64,000 nucleotides of DNA from Pseudonocardia sp. HH130630-07 (GCF_001698125.1 NZ_CP013854.1:372001-436000); one strand, 5' to 3'; shown: positions 44,889-55,372, numbered from the stretch's first letter. Notes: generated from the letters alone by a model not told the origin. Numbers and translations: made by a program.

Positions 44889-47552
44889 ATGGATCGGACG
44901 ACCGAGGCGGGCCGCACCGCCGCGGACCCGCCGACGCCGGACCCGGACCGGGCGCCCGTCCCCGGCGCGGCCGCCCTGCACCGCGCCGCGGACGCCGACG
45001 TGTTCGCCCTGCTCCGCGGCCTGGAGACGTCCCGCCGGGGGCTCACCGAGGACGCGGCGGCGCTGCGGCTGGCCGAGCACGGCGAGAACGTCGCGGGACC
45101 CGCCCGGCGCCCGGGCCGGGCCGAGCAGCTGCGCCGGGCGCTCGCCGGCCCGTTCGCCGGGCTGACGGCGGCGCTCGGCGTCCTGCTCGCCGTCGCCGAC
45201 GGCATCGCGAGCGCCGCGGTCGTGCTGGTGATCGCCGCGCTCGGCGTCGGCCTGCGGCTCTGGCACGAGATCACCCTCGACCGCACCACCCGGGAGCTGC
45301 GCATCCGGGCCGGCACCACCGTGACGGTGCGCCGCCGCCCGGCAGCGGGCTCCGCGCCGCGGGACAGCGAGATCCCGCCGGCCGATCTGGTGCCCGGCGA
45401 CGTCCTGCTCCTGAGCGCCGGTGACCCGGTGCCCGCCGACGCCAGGGTGCTGCGCGGCACCGACGTCCTGGTGGACCAGTCGTCGCTGTCCGGTGCGCTG
45501 CTCCCGGTGCCGAAGCACCCGCCACCGGCCGGGCACGCGGGGCCGCCGGGCGTCATCGGGGCCGCGTCGCTGCTGCTCGCGGGCAGCACCGTCACCCGGG
45601 GCGAGGTCACCGCCGTCGTGCTCGCGACCGGTCCCCGCACGCACGCCGCCGAGCTCGCCGAGCGGGCGCACCGGCCGCGGCCGTCGTCCACCGTCGACCG
45701 CGGCGTGCGGGCGGTGAGCTGGGCGCTGGTGCGGTGCATGCTGCTCGCCGCGCCGCTGGTGCTCGTCGTGAACGGCGCCGTCTCCGGGGACCTGCAGCAG
45801 GCGCTGCTGTTCGCCGTGGCCGTCACCGTCGGGCTCGCGCCCGAGCTGCTCCCGCTGATCGTCGGCACCACGCTGCTGCGCGGCGCCACCCGGTTGCGGG
45901 CCGCCGGGGTGCTGGTGACCCGCCCGGACGCCCTGCACGACCTCGCCGCCGTCGACGTCGCGTGCCTGGACAAGACCGGCACGCTCACCGAGGACCGGGT
46001 CGTGTTCACCCACTCCGTCGACGTCGACGGCGTCGGTGATCCCGGCCCCGGCGAGGCCGCGGCCGTCGCGGTCCGGTTCCAGTCCACCCCCCGCGACGGC
46101 CTGGACGACGGTCTCGCGGGCGCCGCCCCGGAGGGTGCTGCGCTGCTGGCCCACGGTCTGCTCGACCGGGTCGCCGAGCTGCCGTTCGACCACGAGCGGC
46201 GGCGGGCCGCCGTCGTCCTGCGCGACGCCTCCGAACCGGGCGAGCTGGTCGTCGTCCGCGGCGACCCGGACACCGTGCTGCCGCGCTGCGACCGGGTCGT
46301 CCGGGCCGGCGGTACGGAGCCGCTCGGCCCGGAGCTGCGCCGGAGGGCGGCGCGCACGGCCGAGGAGCACCGGGCACGCGGCATGCGGGTCGTCGCCGTC
46401 GCCACCCGCCGGTGCGGGGCGCACGACCCGGAGCCGGAGCGCGACCTGCTGCTGCTCGGGTTCGTCGGGCTGCTCGACCCGGTCCGGGAGTCGGCGGCCG
46501 GTGCGGTCGCCCGGTTCCGGGACCAGGGCGTCGCGGTGGTCGTGCTGACCGGCGACGACCCGGCGGTCGCCGAGCAGGTCTGCGCCCGGGCCGGCATCGA
46601 GGTCGACGGTGTCCTGGACGGCCCGGCCCTGGACCGGCTCGACGACCGTGCGCTCGCCGGGGAGCTGCACCGGACCACGGTGTTCGCCCGGCTCGGACCC
46701 CTGCAGAAGGAACGGGTGGTGTCGGCGCTGCAGGCGGGCGGGCACACCGTCGGGGTGCTCGGCGACGGTGTCAACGACGTCGGGGCACTGCGCACCGCCG
46801 ACGTCGGCATCGCCGTCGACGGGGCCGTCCCCGCGGCCCGGGCGGCCGCGGACATCGTCCTGACCGGCCGGGGACCGGACGTCGTCGGGGCCGCGGTCGC
46901 CGAGGGGCGCCGGACGCTCGGGCGCGCGACCCGCTACCTGACCGTGACCGCGGCGCTCAACCTCGGCAACGCGCTGTCGGTCGTCGTCGCGTCGGCCGTG
47001 CTGCCGTTCCTGCCGCTGCTGCCCGCGCAGCTGGTGCTGCAGGGCGTGCTGTTCGGCGTGGCCGCGCTCGCCCTGCCGTTCGACCGGGTCGAGCCCGGCT
47101 GGACGGCCCGGCCGCGTACCTGGGACACCCGCGGCATGCTGCGGTTCATGCTGGTCCTGGGGCCGCTGTCGTCGGTGTTCGACCTGGTCACGTTCTGGGC
47201 CGTGTGGCGGTTCCTCGGCCTGGACACCCCGGAGGAGCAGGCGGTGTTCCAGGCCGTCTGGTTCGTCGAGGGCGTGCTCTCCCAGGTCCTGGTCCTGCTG
47301 CTGCTCCGTACCCGCGCCGGGCGCCCCGCCCGGCCGGTGCTGCTGACCGTCACCGCCGTCGTCGCCGTCGGGGTGCTGGTGCCGTTCACCGGGATCGCGC
47401 CGGTGTTCGGGATGGTCGCGCCGCCGCCCGCGGTGTGGCCGCTGCTGGCGGCCGTGGTGCCGCCGTTCCTGCTGTGCGTGGCCGCGACGCGGCCGCTCTA
47501 CCTGCGACACGTGCTGGGGATCGCCCCGGCCGGAGAGGACGGTGCGCGATGA
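44889..47552 (+). CDS. P-type ATPase, magnesium-importing type (MgtA-like)
   Basis: An 887-residue P-type ATPase. The phosphorylation site is DKTGTLT (about residue 362), the nucleotide-hinge [10 protein letters not shown] is near residue 624, and the actuator motif TGES is replaced by SLSGA. The M4 motif [20 protein letters not shown] and the C-terminal [17 protein letters not shown] match the MgtA/MgtB class. Divergent ArsR control suggests a metal or stress response. It overlaps tatA by 4 bp. Confidence 0.88.
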   Translation: MDRTTEAGRTAADPPTPDPDRAPVPGAAALHRAADADVFALLRGLETSRRGLTEDAAALRLAEHGENVAGPARRPGRAEQLRRALAGPFAGLTAALGVLLAVADGIASAAVVLVIAALGVGLRLWHEITLDRTTRELRIRAGTTVTVRRRPAAGSAPRDSEIPPADLVPGDVLLLSAGDPVPADARVLRGTDVLVDQSSLSGALLPVPKHPPPAGHAGPPGVIGAASLLLAGSTVTRGEVTAVVLATGPRTHAAELAERAHRPRPSSTVDRGVRAVSWALVRCMLLAAPLVLVVNGAVSGDLQQALLFAVAVTVGLAPELLPLIVGTTLLRGATRLRAAGVLVTRPDALHDLAAVDVACLDKTGTLTEDRVVFTHSVDVDGVGDPGPGEAAAVAVRFQSTPRDGLDDGLAGAAPEGAALLAHGLLDRVAELPFDHERRRAAVVLRDASEPGELVVVRGDPDTVLPRCDRVVRAGGTEPLGPELRRRAARTAEEHRARGMRVVAVATRRCGAHDPEPERDLLLLGFVGLLDPVRESAAGAVARFRDQGVAVVVLTGDDPAVAEQVCARAGIEVDGVLDGPALDRLDDRALAGELHRTTVFARLGPLQKERVVSALQAGGHTVGVLGDGVNDVGALRTADVGIAVDGAVPAARAAADIVLTGRGPDVVGAAVAEGRRTLGRATRYLTVTAALNLGNALSVVVASAVLPFLPLLPAQLVLQGVLFGVAALALPFDRVEPGWTARPRTWDTRGMLRFMLVLGPLSSVFDLVTFWAVWRFLGLDTPEEQAVFQAVWFVEGVLSQVLVLLLLRTRAGRPARPVLLTVTAVVAVGVLVPFTGIAPVFGMVAPPPAVWPLLAAVVPPFLLCVAATRPLYLRHVLGIAPAGEDGAR

Positions 47553-47764
47553 CCGCACCCACCCCGATGCAGCTGATGATCGTGCTGCTCGTGTTCGTGC
47601 TGCTGTTCGGCGCGAAGAAGCTCCCCGACCTGGCCCGCTCGGTGGGCCGGTCGAGCCGGATCCTGCGCTCGGAGCTGTCGGCGAAGGAGGAGCCGGGCGA
47701 CCCGGCCGCACAGCAGCCGGGCCGCCCCGACGGGGACGGGTCTCAGAGCAGGCTGGACCAGTAG
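47549..47764 (+). CDS. tatA: TatA/E family twin-arginine translocase subunit
   Basis: A 71-residue protein. One N-terminal helix ([19 protein letters not shown]) is followed by the amphipathic helix [16 protein letters not shown] and an acidic Pro-rich tail. FGAKKLPD matches the TatA F-G-x-K-x-L-P-D motif. It is coupled to the ATPase by an ATGA overlap, an unusual partner, and is probably an additional copy besides the housekeeping tatA. Its 3' end overlaps the convergent VKOR gene by 22 bp. Confidence 0.88.
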   Translation: MTAPTPMQLMIVLLVFVLLFGAKKLPDLARSVGRSSRILRSELSAKEEPGDPAAQQPGRPDGDGSQSRLDQ

Positions 47765-48387
47765 TCCCAGAACCGCTGCAGGGCCAGCCCGATGATCACG
47801 ACGTACCAGAGGACCACCGGCACCGCGTGGTACTGGCGGAGCCCCTGGTAGAGCCCGCGGGCGGCGCCGCTGCTGTCCAGTGCCGCGAGCGCGGAGTACC
47901 AGAAGATCGGGATCGTGACGGCCCAGACGACCATGCAGTACGGGCAGAGCGCGCCGATGTCGTAGAGACTCTGCACGATCAGGTAGTGCACGAACACCAC
48001 GCCGAGCGCCGCCCCCGCGGTCAGGCCGGCCCACCACCAGGCCGGGAACCGCACGCCCGCGAGGACCGCGGCGCCGGTGGTCACGACGACGGCGAACGCG
48101 CCGATGCCGAGCAGCGGGTTCGGGAACCCGAAGAACGCGGCCTGCTCGGTCGTCATCACCGACCCGCAGGACAGCACCGGGTTGATGCTGCACGAGGGCG
48201 TGTAGCTCGGGTCCTGCAGGATGGCGATGCGCTCGACGGTGAGGACGAACGCGGACAGCAGCCCGAGCGCCCCGCCGACGACCAGCAGCCAGGGCAGCAC
48301 CCGCGGCAGCGGGCCCGGGACCGGACGGTCCGGGCCGCTCCCCACGGTGATGCGGTCGAACTCCTCGGTCGGTGCGGCCGCCGTCAC
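47743..48387 (-). CDS. vitamin K epoxide reductase (VKOR) family protein
   Basis: A 214-residue membrane protein with five helices. The redox CxxC is CPYC in the fourth helix region, and a pair of loop cysteines appears in [15 protein letters not shown] homologues reoxidise DsbA using quinones, replacing DsbB in actinobacteria. GTG 48387 overlaps the DsbA-like gene stop by 4 bp, so the two form a disulfide-forming operon. Confidence 0.93.
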   Translation of the reverse strand: MTAAAPTEEFDRITVGSGPDRPVPGPLPRVLPWLLVVGGALGLLSAFVLTVERIAILQDPSYTPSCSINPVLSCGSVMTTEQAAFFGFPNPLLGIGAFAVVVTTGAAVLAGVRFPAWWWAGLTAGAALGVVFVHYLIVQSLYDIGALCPYCMVVWAVTIPIFWYSALAALDSSGAARGLYQGLRQYHAVPVVLWYVVIIGLALQRFWDYWSSLL

Positions 48388-49034
48388 GGGGCCACCGCCG
48401 CGTCCAGGGCGTCGGTGATGTCCTGCACCGAGTCCACCTCCACCAGCTCGCCGTTCACGAAGATCGCCGGGGTGCCGCCGACCCCGGCGGCCTCGCCGGC
48501 CGCCTGGTCGGCCCGCACCGCGTCGAGGGTCGCCGGGTCGGCGACCGCGGCGTCGTACGCCGCCATGTCCAGGCCGAGGTCCTGAGCGTAGCCACGGAAG
48601 ACCGTGGCCGCGTCCGCCGACCCGGCCCAGTTCTGCTGGGTCTGGAACAGCCGCTCGTACATCGCGACGAACCGGCCCTGCCGGTGTGCCGCCTCCGCCG
48701 CGACGGCGGACGGCTCGGAGTTGGCGTGCATCTCCAGCGGGAAGTCGCGGACCACGAAGTCCACCCGGTCGCCGTACTGCGCGACGAGCTGGCTCATGAA
48801 CGGCTGCAGCTGGGCGCAGCCCGGGCACTGGAAGTCGAGGAACTCGACGAGCTTCACCGGGGCGCCGGGGTTGTCGTTCAGCCGGGCCGCCTCCGGCGGG
48901 GCGAGCGCCTCCGGGGACGCGGCACCACCGGGGCCGGTGGACGGGGCGTCGGGACGGGTGGCGAACAGCAGGGCCGCCACCAGCAACGCGAACGCGCCGA
49001 CGACGAACAGGGAGATCTTGACGTTGCGGGTCAT
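48384..49034 (-). CDS. DsbA family thiol oxidoreductase
   Basis: A 216-residue thioredoxin-fold protein with one N-terminal anchor (VKISLFVVGAFALLVAALLF). The active site is CPGC in FLDFQCPGCAQLQPF, and the cis-Pro loop is GGTPAIFVNG. It introduces disulfides into exported proteins. The downstream VKOR partner and its position upstream match known DsbA-VKOR pairs of actinobacteria. The start at 49034 places the anchor correctly. Confidence 0.93.
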   Translation of the reverse strand: MTRNVKISLFVVGAFALLVAALLFATRPDAPSTGPGGAASPEALAPPEAARLNDNPGAPVKLVEFLDFQCPGCAQLQPFMSQLVAQYGDRVDFVVRDFPLEMHANSEPSAVAAEAAHRQGRFVAMYERLFQTQQNWAGSADAATVFRGYAQDLGLDMAAYDAAVADPATLDAVRADQAAGEAAGVGGTPAIFVNGELVEVDSVQDITDALDAAVAP

Positions 49035-49104
49035 GCGGGAGGGCTCCTCCACGGGATCCGGCGGGGGCCGGGTGACGGGTACGGGCGCGGGCCGATCGCC
49101 GTCG

Positions 49105-49461
49105 TCAGTTCCGGTCCACGCAGAGCTGCTCGACCGGGGACGGGGCGAGGAGCACCCGGTCCGGAGGGGGTGCCGGCCCGACGTCCGGATGCCCGGCGGC
49201 GGCGACCGCGACCGGGGTCGCCGGGGGCCCGACCGGGGGCGACGGGTCGTCCTCGTCGCGGCGCGGGACCTGGTCCGCATCGCCCGCGTGCAGCATCATC
49301 GGCGGCTGGTACGGGCAGTGGGCCGCACCGAGGACGCCGGCCTCGACCGATCCGGCCGCGGTGCCCGTCGCGGCCGGGTGGTGGTCCGGGCCCGCCGCGG
49401 CCGGCCCGGCGCAGACCACGAGTCCGACCAGCAGGAGCAGCAGCGCGGACAGGACGCGCAC
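49105..49461 (-). CDS. small secreted Cys-containing hypothetical protein
   Basis: About 118 residues. A signal peptide (VLSALLLLLVGLVVCAGPAAA) precedes a Pro/Ala-rich region with single cysteines in AAHCPYQPPMM and EQLCVDRN. I do not know the family. GTG 49461 is 8 bp after GAGG. It lies 70 bp upstream of the DsbA-like gene on the same strand, so the pair of mature cysteines could be a DsbA substrate. This is an inference from position. Confidence 0.65.
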   Translation of the reverse strand: MRVLSALLLLLVGLVVCAGPAAAGPDHHPAATGTAAGSVEAGVLGAAHCPYQPPMMLHAGDADQVPRRDEDDPSPPVGPPATPVAVAAAGHPDVGPAPPPDRVLLAPSPVEQLCVDRN

Positions 49462-49648
49462 GCACCCCACCTCGTCTCCCGCTCACGTGTCCCCGACGGC
49501 GCGCACCCCGCCGTCCGGCTCCGACGATACCGACGTCCCCGCGCTGGTCCGGCGCGGGTCCGGCGCGCCGGGACGGGACGACCGGCCGACGCACTATGAC
49601 GGCCGGTCATCGGCTGGCTACGGACTGTTCCCGGGCTCCGGGAGGCGG

Positions 49649-50293
49649 TCAGCCGGCCAGCGAGCTGAAGATCGAGACCGACCCGGCGATGATCAACGCG
49701 TTGAACAGGAACGCGAGCATGCCGTGCACCAGGACGGTGCGCCGCATGCTCCGCCGGGTGACCACGACGTCGGTGGTCCCGAACGACGTCCCCACCGCGA
49801 CCGAGAAGTAGAGGAGATCGGTGAACACGGGCGCCTCGTGACCGGGGAAGTCCAGGCCGCCCTCGGCCGCCCACCGCCCCAGGTAGACGACGGCGAAGCC
49901 GACCTGCAGGGTCAGCCAGGCGGTGACCACCGCGACGACACAGATCGCGAGCACGACGTCCCCGGGCAGCCCGAACTCCCCCGCCCGCGGCATCACCGAG
50001 ACCGTCGCCATCAGCGCGACGGTCGCGGCCGCCTGCGAGAGCTGTCCCGGGGAGACCCCGAGCAACCGCCGCACACCGGTGCCGCGCCGGGAGGCGACGG
50101 CCATCCGGCGCAGCTCGGCGGGCTCGCGCCGGGCGTAGGCCAGCAGGGTGAGCAGCAGGTACCCGACGGCGTAGAGGTCCCAGAACACCAGGAGCCGCAC
50201 CGGCGTCGCCGCCGGGACGAACAGGTACAGCGGCGTCGGCACCAGGGCGAGCCCCTGCCGGGCGAACTCACGGCTCCACCAGTGCACGACCAC
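49649..50293 (-). CDS. DUF1345 family membrane protein
   Basis: A 214-residue protein with five to six helices. FVYFSVAVGTSFGTTDV-like sequence (here LLYFSVAVGTSFGTTDVVV) followed by SMRRTVLVHGMLAFLFNALIIA identifies DUF1345, which resembles a half ion-channel pore. The function is unknown. The GTG at 50293 or 50287 could be used; neither has a clear ribosome site. Confidence 0.85.
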   Translation of the reverse strand: MVVHWWSREFARQGLALVPTPLYLFVPAATPVRLLVFWDLYAVGYLLLTLLAYARREPAELRRMAVASRRGTGVRRLLGVSPGQLSQAAATVALMATVSVMPRAGEFGLPGDVVLAICVVAVVTAWLTLQVGFAVVYLGRWAAEGGLDFPGHEAPVFTDLLYFSVAVGTSFGTTDVVVTRRSMRRTVLVHGMLAFLFNALIIAGSVSIFSSLAG

Positions 50294-50318
50294 GGACGGT
50301 ATGCGGCCGCCGCCGGGG

Positions 50319-50986
<668 letters not shown>

Positions 50987-50990
<4 letters not shown>

Positions 50991-51784
50991 CGTTCTCCTC
51001 GGGTGGGTGTGGTCGGGGACGCCGGGGCGACCGGCAGCCGCAACCGGACGGACCAGCCGCCGTCGGGGTGCGGCCCGGTCTCGACGGAGCCGCCGTGCAG
51101 GGCGGCCCGTTCCCGCATGCCGGTCAGTCCGTGCCCGCCGCGGGGCGGCCGCGGGACGGGGCCCCTGGCCCCCTCGTCGCGGACCCGGACGGTCAGCTCG
51201 TCGTCGCCCCACTCCAGGGTGACGACGGTGGGCGCGGCCGGCCCGGCGTGCTTGATGACGTTGGTGAGCGCCTCCTGCACGACGCGGTAGGCGGTCAGCC
51301 CCGGCCCGGTGGGCACCGGCCGCGGCGTCCCGACGACCCGCAGCTCCACCCGGAGCCCACCGGCACGGACCTGCTCGACCAGCGCCGGGACGTCGTCGGT
51401 GCCCGGCTGCGGGCGGCCCGCGTGGTCGGCACCGGGATCGTCGGTGGCGTCGCTGACGGCGCGCAGCATCTCCAGCAGGCCCCGGACGTCGGCGAGCGCC
51501 TCGCGGCCGGTGTCGGCGATCCCGGACAGCACGTCGACCGCCTTCTGCGGGTCGCGCTGCGCGGCGAACTGTCCGCCGTCGGCCTGGGCGATGATCCCGG
51601 ACAGCGAGTGCGCGACGACGTCGTGCACCTCCCGGGAGATCCGGGCCCGCTCGGCGAGCAGCTCGATCCGGACCTCCTGGCGCCGGCTCGCCTCCAGCAG
51701 CCGGGCCCGTTCGCGCAGGCCGGCGGTGTGCCGGAAGGAGGCCCGCCGCAGCGAGCCGAGGAGCCACACCGCGATGGAGAGCAT
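50987..51784 (-). CDS. sensor histidine kinase (NarL-partner type), N-terminally truncated
   Basis: The kinase core is intact: HisKA_3 box REVHDVVAHSLSG, N box in EALTNVIKHAG, and a C-terminal GHGLTGMRERAALHGG ATPase segment. From ATG 51784 it is 265 residues and keeps about one and a half membrane helices, whereas such kinases normally have four to six. The same frame stays open back to 51937 and holds another kinase-like helix (YGPRWAGPAAVVLLLAG). Immediately beyond is the end of a different gene. A deletion has probably removed its 5' part. Confidence 0.75.
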
Positions 51785-51934
51785 GACCGCGGCCCCGCTG
51801 ATCGCCGCCAGCCCGGCCCAGCCGATCTGCGGCGGGAGCGTGCGCAGGGTGAGGAACGGCCCGGCCGAGCCGGCCAGCAGCAGGACGACGGCGGCCGGGC
51901 CCGCCCAGCGCGGCCCGTAGGCGACCGCCGAGTA

Positions 51935-52856
51935 CGTTCACGGCCAGCCATGATGCCCCGTACCCGATCGTGGCCCCGACCAGGCCCCCGGCCAGCAGCC
52001 GGCCGGCCACCGCGTCCAGGTCGAGCCGGCCGATCGCCATGCCGAGCAGCAGGAACGGCATCCAGGTGAGCACCGGGTAGGCGCCGGACAGCAGCACCGT
52101 CTCCAGCGCCCGCACCAGCCCGGACGGGGACACGAGGTCCGCGGCGTGCAGCACGTTGCCGATGAGGAGCTGGCCCTCGTCGTTCGTGGGGCCGGGCAGC
52201 ACCGTGCGCAGCCCGAACGAGAGCAGCGGCCCGGCGACGGCCCACCCGGCCGCGAGCAGGGCGAGCGTCCGCGGCCCGGCGAACAGCAGCGGGAGCACCA
52301 GCAGGAACTCGACCCCGTAGACGGCGAGGATGACCATCGGCCCGTTGCTCACCTCGGCGAGCAGCAGCCCGAGCCCGACCAGCAGTACCGCCCGCACGGC
52401 GACCCGGCGGCGCAGCCGCGCGCGGTCCGTGGGCTCACCGGTGCGCAGCGCGGACCGCGCCGTCAACGCCAGCGAGACCCCGCCGAGCACCCCGAACAAC
52501 ACCGCCGCACGTCCGTTGACCAGGCCCCACAGCGGCGCCGAGGCGTCCGCGGCCGCCACGTGCGCGACGATCATCCCGAGGACGGCGAGCCCACGCGCGA
52601 CGTCGACGCCGATCAGGCGGGTCCCCGCCCCGGTACGCCGCCGGCCGGTCCGCCACGGGGCCGCGCGACCCTCGCGGTCGTCGCGACCGCCGCGGCCGGA
52701 ACTCCGGGAGGTGCCGGCCGGGGCACCGGCGCCGCGCACCCCGCCGGGGCCGACCACCGGCAGCGTCGTGGCCGCCGCCGTCAGGTCCTCGTGTGGCGGG
52801 CGGACGGGTGGGCGGGCGGGGCGGCCGGGCGTGACAGCCGGATCGGTCGACGTCAT
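51935..52856 (-). pseudogene. membrane acyltransferase-like (HGSNAT/DUF1624 type) gene, 3'-truncated
   Basis: ATG 52856 with GGGAGG upstream. After a Pro/Arg-rich start, LIGVDVARGLAVLGMIVAHV and LFGVLGGVSLALTA identify the heparan-glucosaminide acetyltransferase-like family, and helices continue to GYGASWLAVNVLGG. There the similarity stops and the same frame runs as nonsense through the kinase gene into the response regulator, without any stop. Normally about 100-150 more residues with several helices would follow. The 3' end was probably lost in the same deletion that truncated the kinase. Confidence 0.7.
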
Positions 52857-52961
52857 ACCCGCACCCTCCCGCCGGGGGCCGTCCCGGCGCGTCGGAGCCG
52901 GGACGGATCCCGGGCCTCCGACCACGGTCGGACCTGCGGCGCCCGGCTCATGCCGGCGGGA

Positions 52962-53507
52962 CTAGGGTGTGTCTCCCAATGCGCGGAGCCAGGTGACGAT
53001 CGCCTTCAGGACGGCGCCGCCGCGGAAGGTCAGGGCGAGCTTGTCGTAACGGGTGGCCAGCCCGCGCCACTGCTTGACGTGGCAGAACCCGCACTCGACG
53101 ACGTTGCGGTTTCGGTAGTCGACCGGATCGAATGCGGGCGGTCGGCCACCGCGTGAGCCCCGTCGTTTGCGGTGTCCCTGCTGGTCAGAGGGCTCCGGAA
53201 TGACAGCGATGATCCGGCGCTCGCGCAGGTGCCGGCGGATCGCGCGTGAGGAGTAGGCCTTGTCCGCGCGCACGCGTTCAGGCCGGGTCCGGGGTCGTCC
53301 CGGGCCCGGTCGGGCGATGCTCAGGCGCGCCATCAGGTGCGGAAACATTGGCGAGTCGCCGCCCTGGCCGGGGCCGAGGAGGACCACCAGCGGGCGGCCG
53401 TGCCCGTCAACGAGCTGGTGGATCTTCGTCGACAGCCCTCCGCGGGACCGTCCCAGCGCGTGATCTGCTGGTTCGGCGAGCAGATTCGTGTAGTTCGATC
53501 CGGCCCC
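52962..53507 (-). CDS. IS5-family transposase, C-terminal frame
   Basis: From 53507 the second frame reads SNYTNLLAEPADHALGRSRGG and on to DKAYSS (second Asp) and VVECGFCHVKQWRGLATRYDK (catalytic Glu region). A GTG at 53387 is the first standard start, but joining to the upstream frame is needed for function. The element has no stop of its own: the reading frame ends at TAG in the flanking CTAG target duplication. Confidence 0.8.
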   Translation of the reverse strand, partial: GAGSNYTNLLAEPADHALGRSRGGLSTKIHQLVDGHGRPLVVLLGPGQGGDSPMFPHLMARLSIARPGPGRPRTRPERVRADKAYSSRAIRRHLRERRIIAVIPEPSDQQGHRKRRGSRGGRPPAFDPVDYRNRNVVECGFCHVKQWRGLATRYDKLALTFRGGAVLKAIVTWLRALGDTP

Positions 53508-53905
53508 CTATGTCGCGCTTGAGGGTCGCGGCGTGCTGGTGGGCACGGATGATCGTGGAGTCCACGCTGACCGCCCACCCGAGCACCTCGGCGGCGTCGG
53601 CCTCGACCAGAAGAGCAGCCAGGATGTGGTCCCAGGTGCCGTCGCCGCTGTAGCGGCGGTGCCGCTTCCACAACGTCTGCCACGGCCCGAACTCGGCTGG
53701 GACGTCGCGCCAGGGAAGCCCGCACCGATACCGGTAGATGATCCCCTCGAGCACCCGGCGGTCATCGCGGAACGGGCACCCGCGACGACCCTCGGAGGAG
53801 GGCAACAGCGGCGCCAGACGGGCCCACTGGACATCAGTCAGGACAGCGGTACGCGGCACCGATCAAGCATCGCGCACCCCGCTCCGCCTATCTGGGAGAC
53901 ACGCC
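52966..53905 (-). mobile_element. IS5-family insertion sequence (IS427-like), 940 bp
   Basis: Terminal inverted repeats are GGTGTGTCTCCC at the left and GGGAGACACGCC at the right (one mismatch in 12). The element is flanked by the 4-bp duplication CTAG (52962-52965 and 53906-53909), which fits the YTAR targets of IS5/IS427-type elements. It encodes a DDE transposase in two frames. The element lies immediately downstream of the first P450 gene, whose stop codon is in the duplicated CTAG. Confidence 0.9.
53407..53859 (-). CDS. IS5-family transposase, N-terminal frame
   Basis: A 150-residue frame with the DUF4096-type N-terminus (LTDVQWARLAPLLPSSEGRRG) and the first catalytic Asp in SVDSTIIRAHQHAA. 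Similarity ends after HQHAATLKRDIGG; the remaining residues are out of frame. The transition lies at a run of five Cs on the plus strand (53504-53508). Either this copy has a one-base indel or the element uses frameshifting, which is known in this family. Confidence 0.85.
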   Translation of the reverse strand: MPRTAVLTDVQWARLAPLLPSSEGRRGCPFRDDRRVLEGIIYRYRCGLPWRDVPAEFGPWQTLWKRHRRYSGDGTWDHILAALLVEADAAEVLGWAVSVDSTIIRAHQHAATLKRDIGGRIELHESARRTSRSRAGTVPRRAVDEDPPAR

Positions 53906-55372
53906 CTAGTCCGCTGACACCGGCAGTGCCCGCGCGCCCCGGTTCCGGAACGACCCGTGCCATTCGGCCGGGCCGGCGACCCGCAGGCCGGGCAGGCGTC
54001 GCAGGAGTGTGCCCAGCCCGATCTCGAGCTCGGCGCGCGCCAGTACCGCCCCGAGACACACGTGCGGGCCGTGGCCGAGGCCGAGATGCCGGTTCGGGGC
54101 CCGATCGAACCGCATGACGTCCGGGTCGGCGAACGGACCTGCGGGATCACGGTTGGCCGACCCCCAGGCGAGCATGACCGTGTCGCCCCGTGCGATCGAC
54201 GTGCCGCCGACCGTGAACGCCTCGGTGGCGAACCGGCGGATCGACAGCTGCGGGGGCGGCTCGAACCGCAGCAGCTCCTCGATCGTGTCCCCCACCCGCC
54301 CGGGATCCAGGACGGCCGTGCGCAGGGCCCCGAGGCCGCCGTCCGGTCCGGCGGAGGCGACGAGCGCGTTCCCGATGACGTAGGTGTGATGTCCAGGCAG
54401 GTTGGTCAGGCGACTGATCGGCGGTAGGCCGTTGGTTGCGCTGTGGGGCCGGTGGTGATTGTAGAAGTGCAGCCAGCCGGGGAGCGCGTCTCGCCGAGCC
54501 GTTTCGCAGGGGTGGAAGCGGGCGTATGCCCACCCGTCGGCGAGGGTGCGGTGGAAACGTTCGATCTTGCCGTTGGTCTGAGGCCGGTAGGGCCGGGTTC
54601 GCTTGTGGGTGATGCCCAGTTCGCTGCAGGTGTCACGCCAGGCGTGTGAGCGGTAGCAGCTGCCGTTGTCGGACAGGACCCGTTCGACGGTCACGCCGCG
54701 GGCGTTCAACCAGTCCACGGCCCGGCGTAGCACACCGGTGGCGGTGTCGGCTTTCTCGTCGCTGTGGATCTCGGCGTAGGCGACGCGGGAGTGGTCGTCG
54801 ATGACGGTGTGGACGAACGCTCTGCCGGTGCGCGGCTTGTAGTCGGTTCCCCTGGGCAGTCCGGGAGTGGACCGCTTGTTCAGGGCGCCTTGTCGGCGTC
54901 CGACGAAGCGGTGTCCGCCTCCGTCGGGGATGTTGCCGAACTTGGTGACGTCGACGTGGATCAACGAGCCGGGGTGTGGGTGTTCGTAGCGGCGTAGGGG
55001 CTCGCCGGTGACCCGGTCGATGTGGGAGAGCCGGTTGATCCGGCAGCGGCGCAGGACCGCGTGCACGGTCGAGGCGGCGAGAGCGAGTCGGCCGCCGATC
55101 TGTACTGGTCCGAGTCGGTGGTGCCACCGCAGTCGCACGATCTGCTTCACCAGCCTCGGCGGGGTCTTGGCCGGCATCGACCGTGGTCGGGAGCTGCGGT
55201 CGACCATCCCGGGCGGGCCCTCGGCGCGGTAGCGGTCAGCCCACTTTCGGGCGGTGCGAGGGGCGACCATGAACATTCTGGCCGCGGTGGAGCAGGTCCA
55301 GTCCTGGTCGGCGATCAGACGGGCCAGCCGTAGCCGGGCACGCGGAGTCAGCGCAGCGTTAGCGTGGGTCAC
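53906..55372 (-). CDS. IS481-family transposase, reading through into the P450 3' half
   Basis: From GTG 55372 the first 326 residues are an IS481 transposase: HTH (CSTAARMFMVAPRTARKWADRY), catalytic core with HVDVTKF, DDHSRVAYAEIHSDE, SDNGSCYRS and the Glu region TNGKIERFHRTL. The frame has no stop before the end of the element and continues in frame into the P450 from VIGNALVAS to the P450 stop, giving a 488-residue fusion frame. The transposase alone is about 326 residues; the tail is probably tolerated and not functional. Confidence 0.9.
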   Translation of the reverse strand: MTHANAALTPRARLRLARLIADQDWTCSTAARMFMVAPRTARKWADRYRAEGPPGMVDRSSRPRSMPAKTPPRLVKQIVRLRWHHRLGPVQIGGRLALAASTVHAVLRRCRINRLSHIDRVTGEPLRRYEHPHPGSLIHVDVTKFGNIPDGGGHRFVGRRQGALNKRSTPGLPRGTDYKPRTGRAFVHTVIDDHSRVAYAEIHSDEKADTATGVLRRAVDWLNARGVTVERVLSDNGSCYRSHAWRDTCSELGITHKRTRPYRPQTNGKIERFHRTLADGWAYARFHPCETARRDALPGWLHFYNHHRPHSATNGLPPISRLTNLPGHHTYVIGNALVASAGPDGGLGALRTAVLDPGRVGDTIEELLRFEPPPQLSIRRFATEAFTVGGTSIARGDTVMLAWGSANRDPAGPFADPDVMRFDRAPNRHLGLGHGPHVCLGAVLARAELEIGLGTLLRRLPGLRVAGPAEWHGSFRNRGARALPVSAD

